Assembly: GCA_016934595.1 (NCBI GenBank)
Contig: JAFGSM010000034.1
Coordinates: forward strand, 1-53,440
Length of the DNA stretch: 53,440 nt
Source of the DNA: a bacterium
GTDB lineage: Bacteria; SZUA-182; DTGQ01; JAFGSM01
Direction of reading: 5' to 3'
The notes beneath the pieces are model-generated. The model did no database searches. It saw nothing but the letters and a program-made list of their open reading frames with translations, and had not been told where the DNA came from. Of this stretch, positions 25,254 through 34,925 are shown one piece after another. Both the position numbers and the translations under genes were made by a program. Each line of letters begins with the position of its first letter. Position 1 is the first letter of the stretch.

Positions 25254-26537
25254 CTAAAACGATTGAAGTATTGATAAAAAATCTGGGAAGGATGTGTTGA
25301 CACACTCCCAGTCTTCCACAACCACCCCTTCTTCTGATATAAGGCCTGCAACAGCCATGGTCATGGCTACACGGTGATCCCCATGGCTGGAGCATAATCC
25401 GCCTTTTAATCTCATGCCTCCCCTTATCAACATCCCGTCCTCCATCTCCTCCACATCAGCGCCTATATTGCGAAGCTCTGCAGCCATGGTCGCTATGCGG
25501 TCGGATTCCTTCACCCTCAGCTCATACGCCCCCCTTATCAGGGTATCCCCCTCTGCCTGAGTAGCGGCCAGGAAAAAGACAGGAAATTCATCTATCATGC
25601 GGGGGACATCCTCCCCTGTAATATTTATGCCTCGAAGACCCGAGGATATGCAGCGCAGGTCTGCGACAGGCTCGCCTGACTCCATACGCTCATCCAGTAT
25701 CTCTATCCTGCCGCCCATCCTTTGCAGGATTTCCAGAAGGCCCGCCCTTGTGGGGTTGATCCCCAAACCCTTTATGACAATATCAGAGCCCTTGCTGATC
25801 AGCGCGGCGACGATAAAAAAGGCGGCGGCGGAGAAATCCCCAGGCACCTTATACGAACAACCCGAAAATTCCCTTACACCTTCCACAGAGGCTGTAAGGT
25901 TTTCAGATCTGCATGGCAGGCCAAAAAACCTGAGCATCCTCTCCGTATGATCCCTTGAAAGGTCAGGCTCTTTTACATCACACCTGCCGTCTGCCCAGAG
26001 TCCGGCAAGCAGTATGGCAGACTTTACCTGAGCGCTCGCATGAGGGGATTGGTAGCTTATCGGTTTCAATCTGCCCCCCTTTATTGCAATGGGAGGCAAT
26101 GAATCCCCTGCCCTGGCCCAGATCCTCGCCCCCATATGGCACAGAGGCTTTATAATCCTTCCCATCGGCCTCTTCCGCAAAGATGCATCGCCGGTCAGAA
26201 CGGTGAAAAAAGGCTGCGCAGCCAATATCCCGGAGATAAGCCTTATGGTAGTTCCGGAATTTCCCGCATCCAGGCAGTTATCCGGCTCATGAAGGCCATC
26301 CATTCCTTTTCCATGGACGACGAGGCTCTCAGCGCCTGTTTTTTCAATCCTTATGCCAAGCGAATCCAGAATCTTCAGGGTGCTAAGGCAATCCTCAGCC
26401 ATGAGGAAACCTTCAACCCTTGTCTCACCCTTTGCCAAGGCGCCCAACATGGCGATCCTGTGAGAGATGGATTTATCGCCTGGCACCCTGATCGTGCCAT
26501 GAAGACCCTTCTTGGGGGATATATTAATACTGCTCAT
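25254..26537 (-). CDS. aroA: 3-phosphoshikimate 1-carboxyvinyltransferase (EPSP synthase)
   Basis: 427 aa, the normal length. Diagnostic segments are VPGDKSISHRIAMLGALA, LDAGNSGTTIRLISG, HASAQVKSAILLAGL and RVKESDRIATMAAELR. The SAQVKSA form matches the class II type rather than the E. coli class I enzyme. It joins shikimate-3-phosphate and PEP in aromatic biosynthesis. pheA lies 58 bases upstream on the same strand. Confidence 0.96.
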   Translation of the reverse strand: MSSINISPKKGLHGTIRVPGDKSISHRIAMLGALAKGETRVEGFLMAEDCLSTLKILDSLGIRIEKTGAESLVVHGKGMDGLHEPDNCLDAGNSGTTIRLISGILAAQPFFTVLTGDASLRKRPMGRIIKPLCHMGARIWARAGDSLPPIAIKGGRLKPISYQSPHASAQVKSAILLAGLWADGRCDVKEPDLSRDHTERMLRFFGLPCRSENLTASVEGVREFSGCSYKVPGDFSAAAFFIVAALISKGSDIVIKGLGINPTRAGLLEILQRMGGRIEILDERMESGEPVADLRCISSGLRGINITGEDVPRMIDEFPVFFLAATQAEGDTLIRGAYELRVKESDRIATMAAELRNIGADVEEMEDGMLIRGGMRLKGGLCSSHGDHRVAMTMAVAGLISEEGVVVEDWECVNTSFPDFLSILQSF

Positions 26538-26595
26538 TTATCTTTAACCTTATATGCGAAATAATCTGATTTCTGAATCAGAGCTCTGGCCGGCC

Positions 26596-27672
26596 TCACT
26601 CATCTTTTGTATCCGCAACGGGATAAGACCCAAGGACCTTAAGGAAGATGCACTGCTCTTCCAACTCGTCCAATGCCTGCCTTGTCTTCTCATCCTCCAT
26701 GTGACCTATGAAATCCACAAAAAAGATATACTCCCAGGGCTGTTTCTTGGTTGGACGAGACTCGATCTTGGTGAGGTTTATCCCCTTCTCAGCAAAAGGC
26801 TTAAGCATGTGATAAAGCGCCCCTATCCTGTCTTTTATGGAAAAGATGATGGATGTCTTGTCCCTTCCGGTCTTTGGGCTAAGATTATGACCTATCACCA
26901 GAAACCTGGTGTAATTCTGGAGCATGTCCTCAATCCTGGAACATAATATATTCAGATCATATATATTCGCTGCAAGCTCGCTTGCAATAGCCCCCGCCTT
27001 TGGATCTTGACAGGCCAATTCCGCGGCCCTGGCAGTGCTTGAAACCTCCGTAATCTGACAGAAGGGGAGATTCTCCCTCAACCATGCGCGGGACTGCGCC
27101 ACCGCCTGAGGATGGGAAAAAATCCTTTCGATCTCTGAAAGACTGGCGGACCTGGAAAGCAGGTTGTGATGTACCTCCATCATCACTTCCGCACATATCT
27201 TGAGATCGGATGAGACAAACATATCCAGGGTGTGGCTGACCACCCCCTCTGATGTATTTTCAACAGGCACTACGCCATAATCTGCCCTCCCCCTTTCAAC
27301 CTCGCTGAAAATGGTCTCTATACTCTTCACCGGCACAAGCCCCGTTGAAGAGCCAAATTTTTTCATGGCTGCCATATGGGTAAATGTCGCCTCCGGCCCC
27401 AAATAGACAACACTAATAGGCTTTTCCAGTGAAAGACAGGCAGACATGATCTCCCTGAATACAGGTCTAACAGCCATCGAAGGGAAACTGCCTGGATTCA
27501 GCCTCTGAAGATTTCTGAGTATCTCTTCCTCCCTCGCAGGATCGTGATATTCCCTGTGTGTCTCCTGTTTTATCCTGGCTATCTGTTTTACAATGTTTGC
27601 CCTATCATTAAGTATCTGCAATATCTGCCTGTCCAGCTTATCAATATTTTCCCTTAGTTCTTCCAGATTCAT
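26596..27672 (-). CDS. pheA: Chorismate mutase / prephenate dehydratase
   Basis: 358 aa with three parts: an AroQ-type chorismate mutase (about 1-85, LRENIDKLDRQILQILNDR), prephenate dehydratase (about 87-265, VYLGPEATFTHMAA, PVENTSEGVVSHTLD, and the TRFLVIG active-site strand) and a C-terminal ACT domain (about 275-350) with ESRP, the motif for Phe feedback binding. It converts chorismate to phenylpyruvate. An AAGGAAGA sequence precedes the start. aroA follows in the same transcript. Confidence 0.96.
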   Translation of the reverse strand: MNLEELRENIDKLDRQILQILNDRANIVKQIARIKQETHREYHDPAREEEILRNLQRLNPGSFPSMAVRPVFREIMSACLSLEKPISVVYLGPEATFTHMAAMKKFGSSTGLVPVKSIETIFSEVERGRADYGVVPVENTSEGVVSHTLDMFVSSDLKICAEVMMEVHHNLLSRSASLSEIERIFSHPQAVAQSRAWLRENLPFCQITEVSSTARAAELACQDPKAGAIASELAANIYDLNILCSRIEDMLQNYTRFLVIGHNLSPKTGRDKTSIIFSIKDRIGALYHMLKPFAEKGINLTKIESRPTKKQPWEYIFFVDFIGHMEDEKTRQALDELEEQCIFLKVLGSYPVADTKDE

Positions 27673-28061
27673 CTCATCATCTTCCTTACAAGAAACAGTT
27701 TTCTTTATGTAATCCTTCCAATATCATTTGCAGTCAAAACTCCTGCATTAATCATTTATCAGGCTATGCCCAAAGGGACATACAATCTTATATCAGTTCT
27801 GTTTTGCGATTGCAACGTTTTTATAACAAACCCCTGTAAGATATAACTGCTTGACCCTTCGCTGCTTCTTGAAACATGTATTAGTTCCGGTCTCTCGTTC
27901 CTCGAACTCGGGACTAATCCTCAATTTGTTCTTCAGATGCCAAGCCTGGTTCTTTAGATTGACAGTGAAATGGAATCGGTTTATATTTATAAAATCAAAT
28001 CGGCATCTAAATCTATACCCTTGTAAAAGATGATGGATTCATAAAAGATATTTTTTATAAA
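27673..28061. other. Divergent intergenic region between pheA and gspC, with a strong hairpin
   Basis: Holds the promoters for pheA and the gsp genes, though neither was identified with confidence. ATTAGTTCCG (27880-27889) pairs over ten bases with CGGGACTAAT (27909-27918), one wobble, around a 19-base loop rich in TCTCG/CTCGA. It is not followed by a T-tract. No peptide leader was seen. Confidence 0.5.
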
Positions 28062-29006
28062 ATGTTCAAAAAAACCTTTTGGCTTATTATATTCATATTA
28101 TCAACCTTGTGTTCCTATCTGTGCGCCAATTCGACTATTATTTATCTAAAAAAGATTTGGGACGCGCCTTTGCCAAATACATCCATGAAAAATGCTGCGA
28201 AGGAAAAAACCGCAAAGCAAGGGAAAAATATGGAAGAATATTACAGCATTATTGTTAAAAGAGACCTTTTGCAGGTAAATCCCCCTCATGAAGAAAAGAC
28301 AAAAGCAGGCAAAAAGGATGAAGAAAAGGTGGCTCCTATTACGGATCTGAATCTCAAATTGCTGGGGACCGCAGTTGGCAAAGGGATTGTGCCCTACGCT
28401 ATAATTAAGGATTTGAAGACTCAAAAACAAAATATCTATTTGGAGGGAGATGAGGTCGGTCCTGCGGAAGTTGTCAAGATTTATCGTCACAAGGTCATCC
28501 TGCGCCGTGAAGGAACCGAGGAAATGCTAATCGCTTTTGACAAGCTGGAGCCTTCAACCCCGGACAAGTCGCCCCAAACGCCTTCTCAAGCCAGTAATAT
28601 ACCTCCCGAAACTTCAAGAATCCCAGGTGCATCATTAGGAAAACTATCTGCGCAACTGGGGAAAAAAATAGGCCAGAATCACTGGGTGCTTGAAAGGGAA
28701 GAAGTGCAAACGGCGATAAGCAATGCCAACCAGTTGCTTACCCAGGTAAGGGTTCTCCCCCATTTTGAAGGGGGCAATCTTGATAAACCGGACGGCTTTC
28801 AGTTGGCAAACATCCAAAACAGAAGTTTTTTTGACAGGATGGGCATGAAAAGCGGAGATATCATAAGATCTGTTAATGGCCAACCTGTTGACAGCCCTGA
28901 AAAGGCTTTCCAGGCATATCAACGGTTGCAGAACGAGTCGCGTATACAGGTGAATATCCTCAGAAACAACAGGGAGATCAGTTTGCAATATGATATTAAT
29001 GACTAA
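28062..29006 (+). CDS. gspC: Type II secretion inner-membrane protein GspC
   Basis: 314 aa with one membrane helix near residues 5-27, a short linker, an HR domain at about 60-165 (VKRDLLQVNPP, then LNLKLLGTAVGKG and KIYRHKVILRREG) and a C-terminal PDZ domain at about 225-312 (RSFFDRMGMKSGDIIRSVNG). GspC links the inner-membrane platform to the secretin GspD, encoded 29 bases downstream. No good ribosome-binding site is seen at the ATG. Confidence 0.88.
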   Translation: MFKKTFWLIIFILSTLCSYLCANSTIIYLKKIWDAPLPNTSMKNAAKEKTAKQGKNMEEYYSIIVKRDLLQVNPPHEEKTKAGKKDEEKVAPITDLNLKLLGTAVGKGIVPYAIIKDLKTQKQNIYLEGDEVGPAEVVKIYRHKVILRREGTEEMLIAFDKLEPSTPDKSPQTPSQASNIPPETSRIPGASLGKLSAQLGKKIGQNHWVLEREEVQTAISNANQLLTQVRVLPHFEGGNLDKPDGFQLANIQNRSFFDRMGMKSGDIIRSVNGQPVDSPEKAFQAYQRLQNESRIQVNILRNNREISLQYDIND

Positions 29007-29035
29007 CATCCATCAATCGCTATGAGAGGAAACTT

Positions 29036-31078
29036 ATGAAAAAACAATCAAAGGCCAAATGCCCGTCTCTCTTTCCGGTCATAATCCTTGGCTTCAGTTT
29101 TTTTCTCTTATATGTTTTAATGCCTTACTACCCAATTCATAATGCTCCTTCGTCGCTCTTTGCCAAAGCCCCTCAGGCCGGGGGCAATGAGGTGAAAAAT
29201 ATCACGCTGGATTTTGATAATGTTGACATACGGCTTGTAATAAAATTCATGAGCGACCTGTTAAACAAAAATTTCCTTATTGACGATGCTGTCAAAGGCA
29301 CGGTTACCATCATTTCTCCAAATGCCATACCTGTTGATGAGGCATACAAGGTCTTTGAATCCATACTTGAGGTTAAAGGTTATGCAGCCATTCCTGCAGG
29401 TTCCGTAATCAAGATCGTCCCTTCGGTTGATGCGGCAAGCAGAAATATAGAGATGCGGACAGGCCATTATTTAGACAAGGCAACTCAGGAAGATACCCTT
29501 GTCACACAACTTATACCGCTTGAACATGCAAATGTGGAAACAATAAAAAATGTCATCTCGCCCCTTATCTCCAAAGAAAGCAAACTGATAACCTATGCGC
29601 CTACCAATACAATCATTTTAACAGAGACCGCATCCAACATAGAGAGGCTATTAAAGATCATAAAAGAGATCGATATACCTTCGGAAGGTTCGGCAATTCA
29701 GGTTTTAACCCTAAAACATGCATCCCCAGACAGCATTGCCAAGGCGGTTATGTCTGCACTCGGAGACGACCAAACCGCTACAGTAACATCAAAAAATAGA
29801 ACCCTGAGACGGGCAACAGTTCAGGTACAGCCTTTAAAAACAAAGATCATACCTGATGAGCGCACAGGATCTCTGATCATAGTGGCAACTGAATATAAAA
29901 TGGAGGAGATACTTGACCTGATTGACAAGCTGGATATCCCTGCACCCAGAGGAAAGGATAACATAAGGGTCAGGACACTGAAAAATTCCAACGCAGAGGA
30001 TATGGCAAAGGTGCTGGGCAACATTGCAAGCCAGCAGAAGACACAGGCAAAAGCAGGAGGATCTGAGTCGGCGCCTCTGATTCAGGACTCTATGGTCACC
30101 GCCGACAAGGCTACAAATTCATTGATCATAACCTCTTCACCCCAGGACTATGAGATCATCTCGAGAATAATCGATGAACTGGATGTCATGAGGCCGCAAG
30201 TCCTGGTAGAGGCCCTTATAGCCGAGGTGAGCTTCGATAAAGAGCTGAACCTCGGTGTTGAATGGCGCACATTGGATGCTCCAAAGGAAGGCGGCTACAG
30301 GGGGTTTGCCGCGACCAATTTTGGACAGACTGCCTCGATCATTTACGGCAATATACCAAAGGGTATGCTTGTGGGCGTCACAAAAGGAGACGAGGCCATT
30401 AACATAGGCGGCATCCCTTACCCTAACATAGGCGCTCTGATCCAGGCATATCAACATGACAGCGACATAAACATCCTCTCAACGCCCCATATACTGGCAA
30501 CGGATAATGAGGAAGCCAAAATAGTGATAGGAGAGGACGTCCCCTATTCGCAAAGAGAGATAACAGAGACATCAACAAATTATTCTTATATATACAAAGA
30601 GGTCGGCATCTCGCTCCAGCTCGTGCCCCATATAAATCCGGATGGCTATGTCAAACTGGAGATTACACTCAAGATAGACAAGGTGGTGCCGAATACAGGC
30701 ACAGAGGCGCCATGGACGACAAAAAGGGAGGCGCAAACCACCGTAATGGTAAAGGACAAACAGACAGTCGTAATCGGAGGGCTTTTGAAAGACGACCAGT
30801 TTGAGGCATTAGGCCGCGTCCCCTGTCTGGGCGAGATTCCTGTGCTTGGATGGGCCTTCCGTAATATGGCCCGAACCAATGAAAAGACCAATCTTCAGGT
30901 CTTCCTGACCCCGCATATCATTAAGACACCTGAAGACCTTCAGAGTTTGACCCTGGATAAGGGTTCATCCCTCGATATGGAAAAATTCCGTCAGGGATTT
31001 GCCATAGATGGGGCAAAGGAAACCTCCGGAAGGAGAAAAGGAAACGGCAAAGAAGAGGTGAACAAGAAAGGTGAATAA
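29036..31078 (+). CDS. gspD: Type II secretion secretin GspD
   Basis: 680 aa, preceded by GAGAGGA. An N-terminal hydrophobic export segment is followed by the N0 domain (ITLDFDNVDIRLVIKFMSDL) and three N-type repeats, recognised by LLKIIKEIDIP, IIVATEYKMEEILDLIDKLDIP and IITSSPQDYEIISRIIDELD. The C-terminal secretin domain follows (VLVEALIAEVSF, LSTPHILATDNEEAKIVIGE and the VIGGLLKDDQ...VPCLGEIPVLGWAF end). It forms the outer-membrane channel of the secretion system. It overlaps gspE by eight bases. Confidence 0.95.
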   Translation: MKKQSKAKCPSLFPVIILGFSFFLLYVLMPYYPIHNAPSSLFAKAPQAGGNEVKNITLDFDNVDIRLVIKFMSDLLNKNFLIDDAVKGTVTIISPNAIPVDEAYKVFESILEVKGYAAIPAGSVIKIVPSVDAASRNIEMRTGHYLDKATQEDTLVTQLIPLEHANVETIKNVISPLISKESKLITYAPTNTIILTETASNIERLLKIIKEIDIPSEGSAIQVLTLKHASPDSIAKAVMSALGDDQTATVTSKNRTLRRATVQVQPLKTKIIPDERTGSLIIVATEYKMEEILDLIDKLDIPAPRGKDNIRVRTLKNSNAEDMAKVLGNIASQQKTQAKAGGSESAPLIQDSMVTADKATNSLIITSSPQDYEIISRIIDELDVMRPQVLVEALIAEVSFDKELNLGVEWRTLDAPKEGGYRGFAATNFGQTASIIYGNIPKGMLVGVTKGDEAINIGGIPYPNIGALIQAYQHDSDINILSTPHILATDNEEAKIVIGEDVPYSQREITETSTNYSYIYKEVGISLQLVPHINPDGYVKLEITLKIDKVVPNTGTEAPWTTKREAQTTVMVKDKQTVVIGGLLKDDQFEALGRVPCLGEIPVLGWAFRNMARTNEKTNLQVFLTPHIIKTPEDLQSLTLDKGSSLDMEKFRQGFAIDGAKETSGRRKGNGKEEVNKKGE

Positions 31079-32879
31079 TGAAACGCCCATGAATCTTCGA
31101 TTCACAGAGGGAGATGAAAATCACCTTTTTCGTCATTCCGGCGAAAGGCGGGACCCAGGATTTTCAGATGAAATAAATCCCGGCATAAAGTGTCTGGAGG
31201 GCATCCTCCTGGAAGAGGGCCTTGTCAGCGAAGAAGAACTGGACAGGGCGAAGTCGCGTCAAAAAGAGAAAGGCGAGTCTCTCATCCAGGCTCTCTGTGC
31301 CCTTGAACCGGACACAGAGGAAATGATTCTAAAGGCCCTTGGCGCCCGATTTCATATACCCTATCAGGCGACCATCAAACAGGACATCGATCCGTCCCTT
31401 ATAGAAGGCATCCCTTTTCACTTTGTTAAAAAAAACCGCATAATACCTATCAACAGAATAGACGGAACCATCAGAGTGGCAATCTACAATCCTCTGGAAT
31501 TACAGCCGCTGGACGATATCCGGCTCTTGACGGGATGCAGGGTTGAGCCCGTCTTGTGTCCAATAGATGAAATCATGGACGCCATAAACAGGATATATCA
31601 CCACGCCCCTGAATCAGCGGAAAAGATGGTCCAAGATCTTGACAAGACAGACCTTGGCCTGATAACCGAGATCGGGGAAGAACCTAAGGATCTCCTTGAT
31701 CTGGCAAACGAGGCGCCCATTATCAAGCTCGTCAATCTTATCCTTGTTCAGGCTATAAAAGACAGGGCAAGTGATATACATATCGAGCCCTTCGAGCAGG
31801 AACTCAGGGTAAGATACCGGATAGACGGGGTGCTTCACGATACCCTCACCCCCCAAAAACGCTACCATACAGCCATCATCTCAAGGATCAAGATCATGTC
31901 CAAAATGAACATCGCCGAAAAAAGACTCCCGCAGGACGGAAGGATCAGGATACGTGTGGCTGACAAGGAGATCGACATACGCGTATCCACTGTGCCGACC
32001 GCCTTTGGAGAGAGGGTGGTGATGAGGCTGCTGGACAAACACGGCTCTATGCTGCATCTGGAAGAGCTTGGAATGAGCGGATATACACTCAAAAAAATGA
32101 ACGACATCATACACCACAGCCATGGGATTATCCTGGTCACAGGGCCTACGGGAAGCGGAAAAACGACGACACTATATGCGGCCCTTACCAAGATCAATTT
32201 TGCCGACAAAAACATCATTACCATTGAGGACCCGATCGAATATCAGTTAGACGGGATAGGCCAGATTCAGGTTCTGCCCAAAATCAATCTCACATTTTCC
32301 AATGGATTGAGGTCCATACTAAGACAAGACCCTGATGTGATCATGGTAGGAGAAATTAGGGACCTGGAGACCGCTGAAATTGCTATACAGGCATCGCTTA
32401 CAGGTCACCTTGTCTTCTCGACCCTTCATACCAATGATTCCCCTGGCGCGATCACTAGATTGATCGATATGGGGGTGGAGCCTTATCTTGTCTCTTCTTC
32501 GGTTATCGGTATACTCGCTCAAAGGCTTGTCAGACTTATATGCAAAAACTGCAAGGAGGCTTATATCCCTGATCCTGAGGCCATAATGGAGATAGGGATC
32601 AAACCTGAGGATATCCCAAATAATACCCTGTATCAGGGTAAGGGATGCGATGAGTGCAAGAATACCGGATATAGAGGGAGGACTGGCATATATGAGCTAC
32701 TTATGATGGATGACCGGATCAGGCATTTCACTATGCAAAGGTCGGAATCCAATATCATCAAAAGGGAGGGGATCAGGCGCGGGATGACAACCCTCAGGCA
32801 GGATGGAACGGCCAAGGTTATCGCAGGCCTAACTACCATTCAAGAGGTCCTTAGAGTCACTCAGGAGGACGTAGTTTAA
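31071..32879 (+). CDS. gspE: Type II secretion ATPase GspE
   Basis: 602 aa. Walker A GPTGSGKTT at 358-366, Asp box and Walker B in DPDVIMVGEIRD (420-431), His box in STLHTNDSPGA and a zinc-binding four-Cys domain (CKNC at 491-494, CDEC at 526-529). The conserved N1 domain begins at about residue 40 (KCLEGILLEEGLVSEEEL). The first 39 residues are instead encoded by two repeat sequences, a ~50-bp dispersed repeat and a CGTCATTCCGGCGAAAG-type element. The true start is either the GTG at 31071 or the ATG at 31089; neither avoids the repeats. It powers pseudopilus assembly with GspF. Confidence 0.95.
   Translation: MNNETPMNLRFTEGDENHLFRHSGERRDPGFSDEINPGIKCLEGILLEEGLVSEEELDRAKSRQKEKGESLIQALCALEPDTEEMILKALGARFHIPYQATIKQDIDPSLIEGIPFHFVKKNRIIPINRIDGTIRVAIYNPLELQPLDDIRLLTGCRVEPVLCPIDEIMDAINRIYHHAPESAEKMVQDLDKTDLGLITEIGEEPKDLLDLANEAPIIKLVNLILVQAIKDRASDIHIEPFEQELRVRYRIDGVLHDTLTPQKRYHTAIISRIKIMSKMNIAEKRLPQDGRIRIRVADKEIDIRVSTVPTAFGERVVMRLLDKHGSMLHLEELGMSGYTLKKMNDIIHHSHGIILVTGPTGSGKTTTLYAALTKINFADKNIITIEDPIEYQLDGIGQIQVLPKINLTFSNGLRSILRQDPDVIMVGEIRDLETAEIAIQASLTGHLVFSTLHTNDSPGAITRLIDMGVEPYLVSSSVIGILAQRLVRLICKNCKEAYIPDPEAIMEIGIKPEDIPNNTLYQGKGCDECKNTGYRGRTGIYELLMMDDRIRHFTMQRSESNIIKREGIRRGMTTLRQDGTAKVIAGLTTIQEVLRVTQEDVV
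31079..31160 (+). repeat. Dispersed repeat copy 2 plus ATTCCGGCGAAAG-type palindrome in gspE 5' end
   Basis: 31079-31128 matches 2310-2359 (43 of 50 positions). It is followed at once by CGTCATTCCGGCGAAAGG-CGGGACCCAG, a short palindromic repeat of a type common in proteobacterial intergenic regions, here translated as RHSGERRDPG. Confidence 0.7.
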
Positions 32880-32888
32880 TATTTAACT

Positions 32889-34112
32889 ATGGCAGTTTAT
32901 GAATATAAGGCCCTAAATGCCAAGGGCAAAACTATCCAGGGCGTTATCGACGCCACAACTCATTTTGAGGCTAGATCCAAGCTTAGGCTTGACGGGATAT
33001 TTGCCTATGATCTTGATATTGCTGAATTAGAAGAGGTCTCCCCGCAAAAAAGATTGCTTTCCATAGGCTTTGGCGCCCGCATCAGCAAAAACGAGGTGTG
33101 TATTCTTACCCGTCAACTTGCCACCCTTCTTAAGGCAGGCCTTCCTCTTGATCAATCCCTTACAGTGCTGATTGAACAGGTGGAATCCGAATCCCTAAAA
33201 AAAATCGTTATCCAAATAAGGGAAAAGGTTAAAGAGGGTAATGCCTTATCTGATGCATTAGGGGAACATCATAAGGTATTCCCTGAACTTTACTGCCACA
33301 TGGTAAAGGCAGGCGAGGCAAGCGGAGCCTTAGATCTTGTGCTTGAAAGGCTTGCCTCTTTTCTGGAGCAAAGCATACAACAACAAAGACGGATTCGGGC
33401 GGCCCTGGCATATCCAATTCTCATGAGCATAATCGGTGTGGCTGTAATCGTTTTTCTGATGATCTTCGTCATACCAACGATCACCACCATCTTTTCAGAG
33501 ATGAGCCAAAATCTGCCATGGCCCACTCATGCACTGATATCAACAAGCAGATTCCTGAGAAGATTTTGGTTCCCGATCTCAACGCTCATTCTGTCCATAT
33601 ACATCATCCTGCGCAAATATATAAATACGGAATCTGGGAAAAACATAAAAGACAAACTGCTTTTGCAAATACCCATGTTTGGAGGGCTGCAAAAAAAAAT
33701 TGCCATATCCCGCTTCGCCCAGACTATGGGCACATTGATCGGCGGCGGCCTGCCGATACTCGACGCCTTAAAGATTTCCCGCCATATAGTGGGAAATGAG
33801 ATTATGGCGAAGGCCATTGACCGTGTGGCCTCAAGTGTTCAGGAAGGAGAAGAGATAGCCTCCCCCTTAAAAAGAGAGGGTATATTCCCGCCAATAGTAG
33901 TGCACATGGTATCCGTAGGCGAAAAAAGCGGCCAACTGGAAGAAATGCTTCAAAAGATTGAGGATGCCTATAACGCCGAGGTGCAAGCCAGTATAGCAGC
34001 ACTTACATCCCTTCTTGAGCCTCTCATTATACTGGTCATGGGTGTTTTGGTGGGGTTCATTGTTATATCAATACTATGGCCCATCTTTGAGATAAATCAA
34101 TTAATAGGCTAA
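32889..34112 (+). CDS. gspF: Type II secretion inner-membrane platform protein GspF
   Basis: 407 aa. The start region MAVYEYKALNAKGKTIQGVID is typical of GspF. Two T2SSF cytoplasmic domains (about 70-190 and 270-395) are followed by hydrophobic helices near 170-195, 222-242 and 375-400. Typical motifs are LTRQLATLLKAGLPLDQSL and SRFAQTMGTLIGGGLPILDAL. It anchors GspE at the membrane. After it the gsp run stops: no pseudopilin genes (gspG-K) follow. Confidence 0.94.
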   Translation: MAVYEYKALNAKGKTIQGVIDATTHFEARSKLRLDGIFAYDLDIAELEEVSPQKRLLSIGFGARISKNEVCILTRQLATLLKAGLPLDQSLTVLIEQVESESLKKIVIQIREKVKEGNALSDALGEHHKVFPELYCHMVKAGEASGALDLVLERLASFLEQSIQQQRRIRAALAYPILMSIIGVAVIVFLMIFVIPTITTIFSEMSQNLPWPTHALISTSRFLRRFWFPISTLILSIYIILRKYINTESGKNIKDKLLLQIPMFGGLQKKIAISRFAQTMGTLIGGGLPILDALKISRHIVGNEIMAKAIDRVASSVQEGEEIASPLKREGIFPPIVVHMVSVGEKSGQLEEMLQKIEDAYNAEVQASIAALTSLLEPLIILVMGVLVGFIVISILWPIFEINQLIG

Positions 34113-34203
34113 AATGGCACCAACACTCTTCTGAATTACAGGACAGAGTCTCTTAACATATTGACACTGACTATAGACGGCAGATTAAGGGATTGATTGG
34201 AAA

Positions 34204-34860
34204 ATGAAATTTGAATATCTCAGGCACCATCTTCGAAACAAATTCCTTGCAGGGCTATTGCTGGTCCTGCCAATTTTCATTACGATATTTTTAATCCGTT
34301 TCGTTTTTGGGCTATTTGAAAAAATATTCGCAAAGCCATCTGCTGCCATCTTCAAGGTTATCGGATTCCCCAAGTTGACTACATATCATTTGCCTGGGAT
34401 ACTTGGTTTGATATCATTAATTTTGATTACGTATTTCGTGGGCCTTATTGTGACAAATGTTATTGGCAAAAAGACCATAAAGGCTGCAGAAAAAATGCTC
34501 AGCAAGATTCCCCTGATATGGAGCATCTATAATTCATCAAAACAGATTATGGAATCCCTGTCAATTTCAGGAAAGAAGGCATTCAGGCAGGTCGTGCTTG
34601 TGGAATATCCGCGCAAAGGTATATATACCATTGGATTTTTGACATCCGATGCACAGGGCGAAATACAAATGGTCACCAAACAGGAAACCGTAAATATCTT
34701 TATCCCTACAACCCCAAACCCCACATCCGGCATGTTGATAATAGTGCCCAAGGAAGATCTGATACCTCTATCGATGACCATCGAGGACGGGATCAAGGCG
34801 ATCATGTCAGGCGGCATGGTAACCCCGCCTATTAATGAAAAGGCGCTCCCGTTGTCTTGA
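34204..34860 (+). CDS. DUF502 membrane protein
   Basis: 218 aa. The family start RNKFLAGLLLVLPIFITIFL is followed by two membrane helices (about 15-38 and 62-85) and a soluble C-terminal domain with SIYNSSKQIMESL, VEYPRKGIYTIGFLT, IFIPTTPNPTSGMLIIVPKEDL and DGIKAIMSGG. DUF502 proteins are widespread in bacteria, with no settled function. It lies 91 bases after gspF on the same strand but is not a known part of type II secretion. Confidence 0.9.
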   Translation: MKFEYLRHHLRNKFLAGLLLVLPIFITIFLIRFVFGLFEKIFAKPSAAIFKVIGFPKLTTYHLPGILGLISLILITYFVGLIVTNVIGKKTIKAAEKMLSKIPLIWSIYNSSKQIMESLSISGKKAFRQVVLVEYPRKGIYTIGFLTSDAQGEIQMVTKQETVNIFIPTTPNPTSGMLIIVPKEDLIPLSMTIEDGIKAIMSGGMVTPPINEKALPLS

Positions 34861-34925
34861 CACATTATTATACTTGATGTAAAATTTGGGTAATTACATT
34901 CCAAATTTAACCAAAAATAGGGCTT

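Noticed and set aside
34112-34135. TGGCACC upstream of the DUF502 gene as a -24 element
   Set aside because: No TTGC at the required distance.
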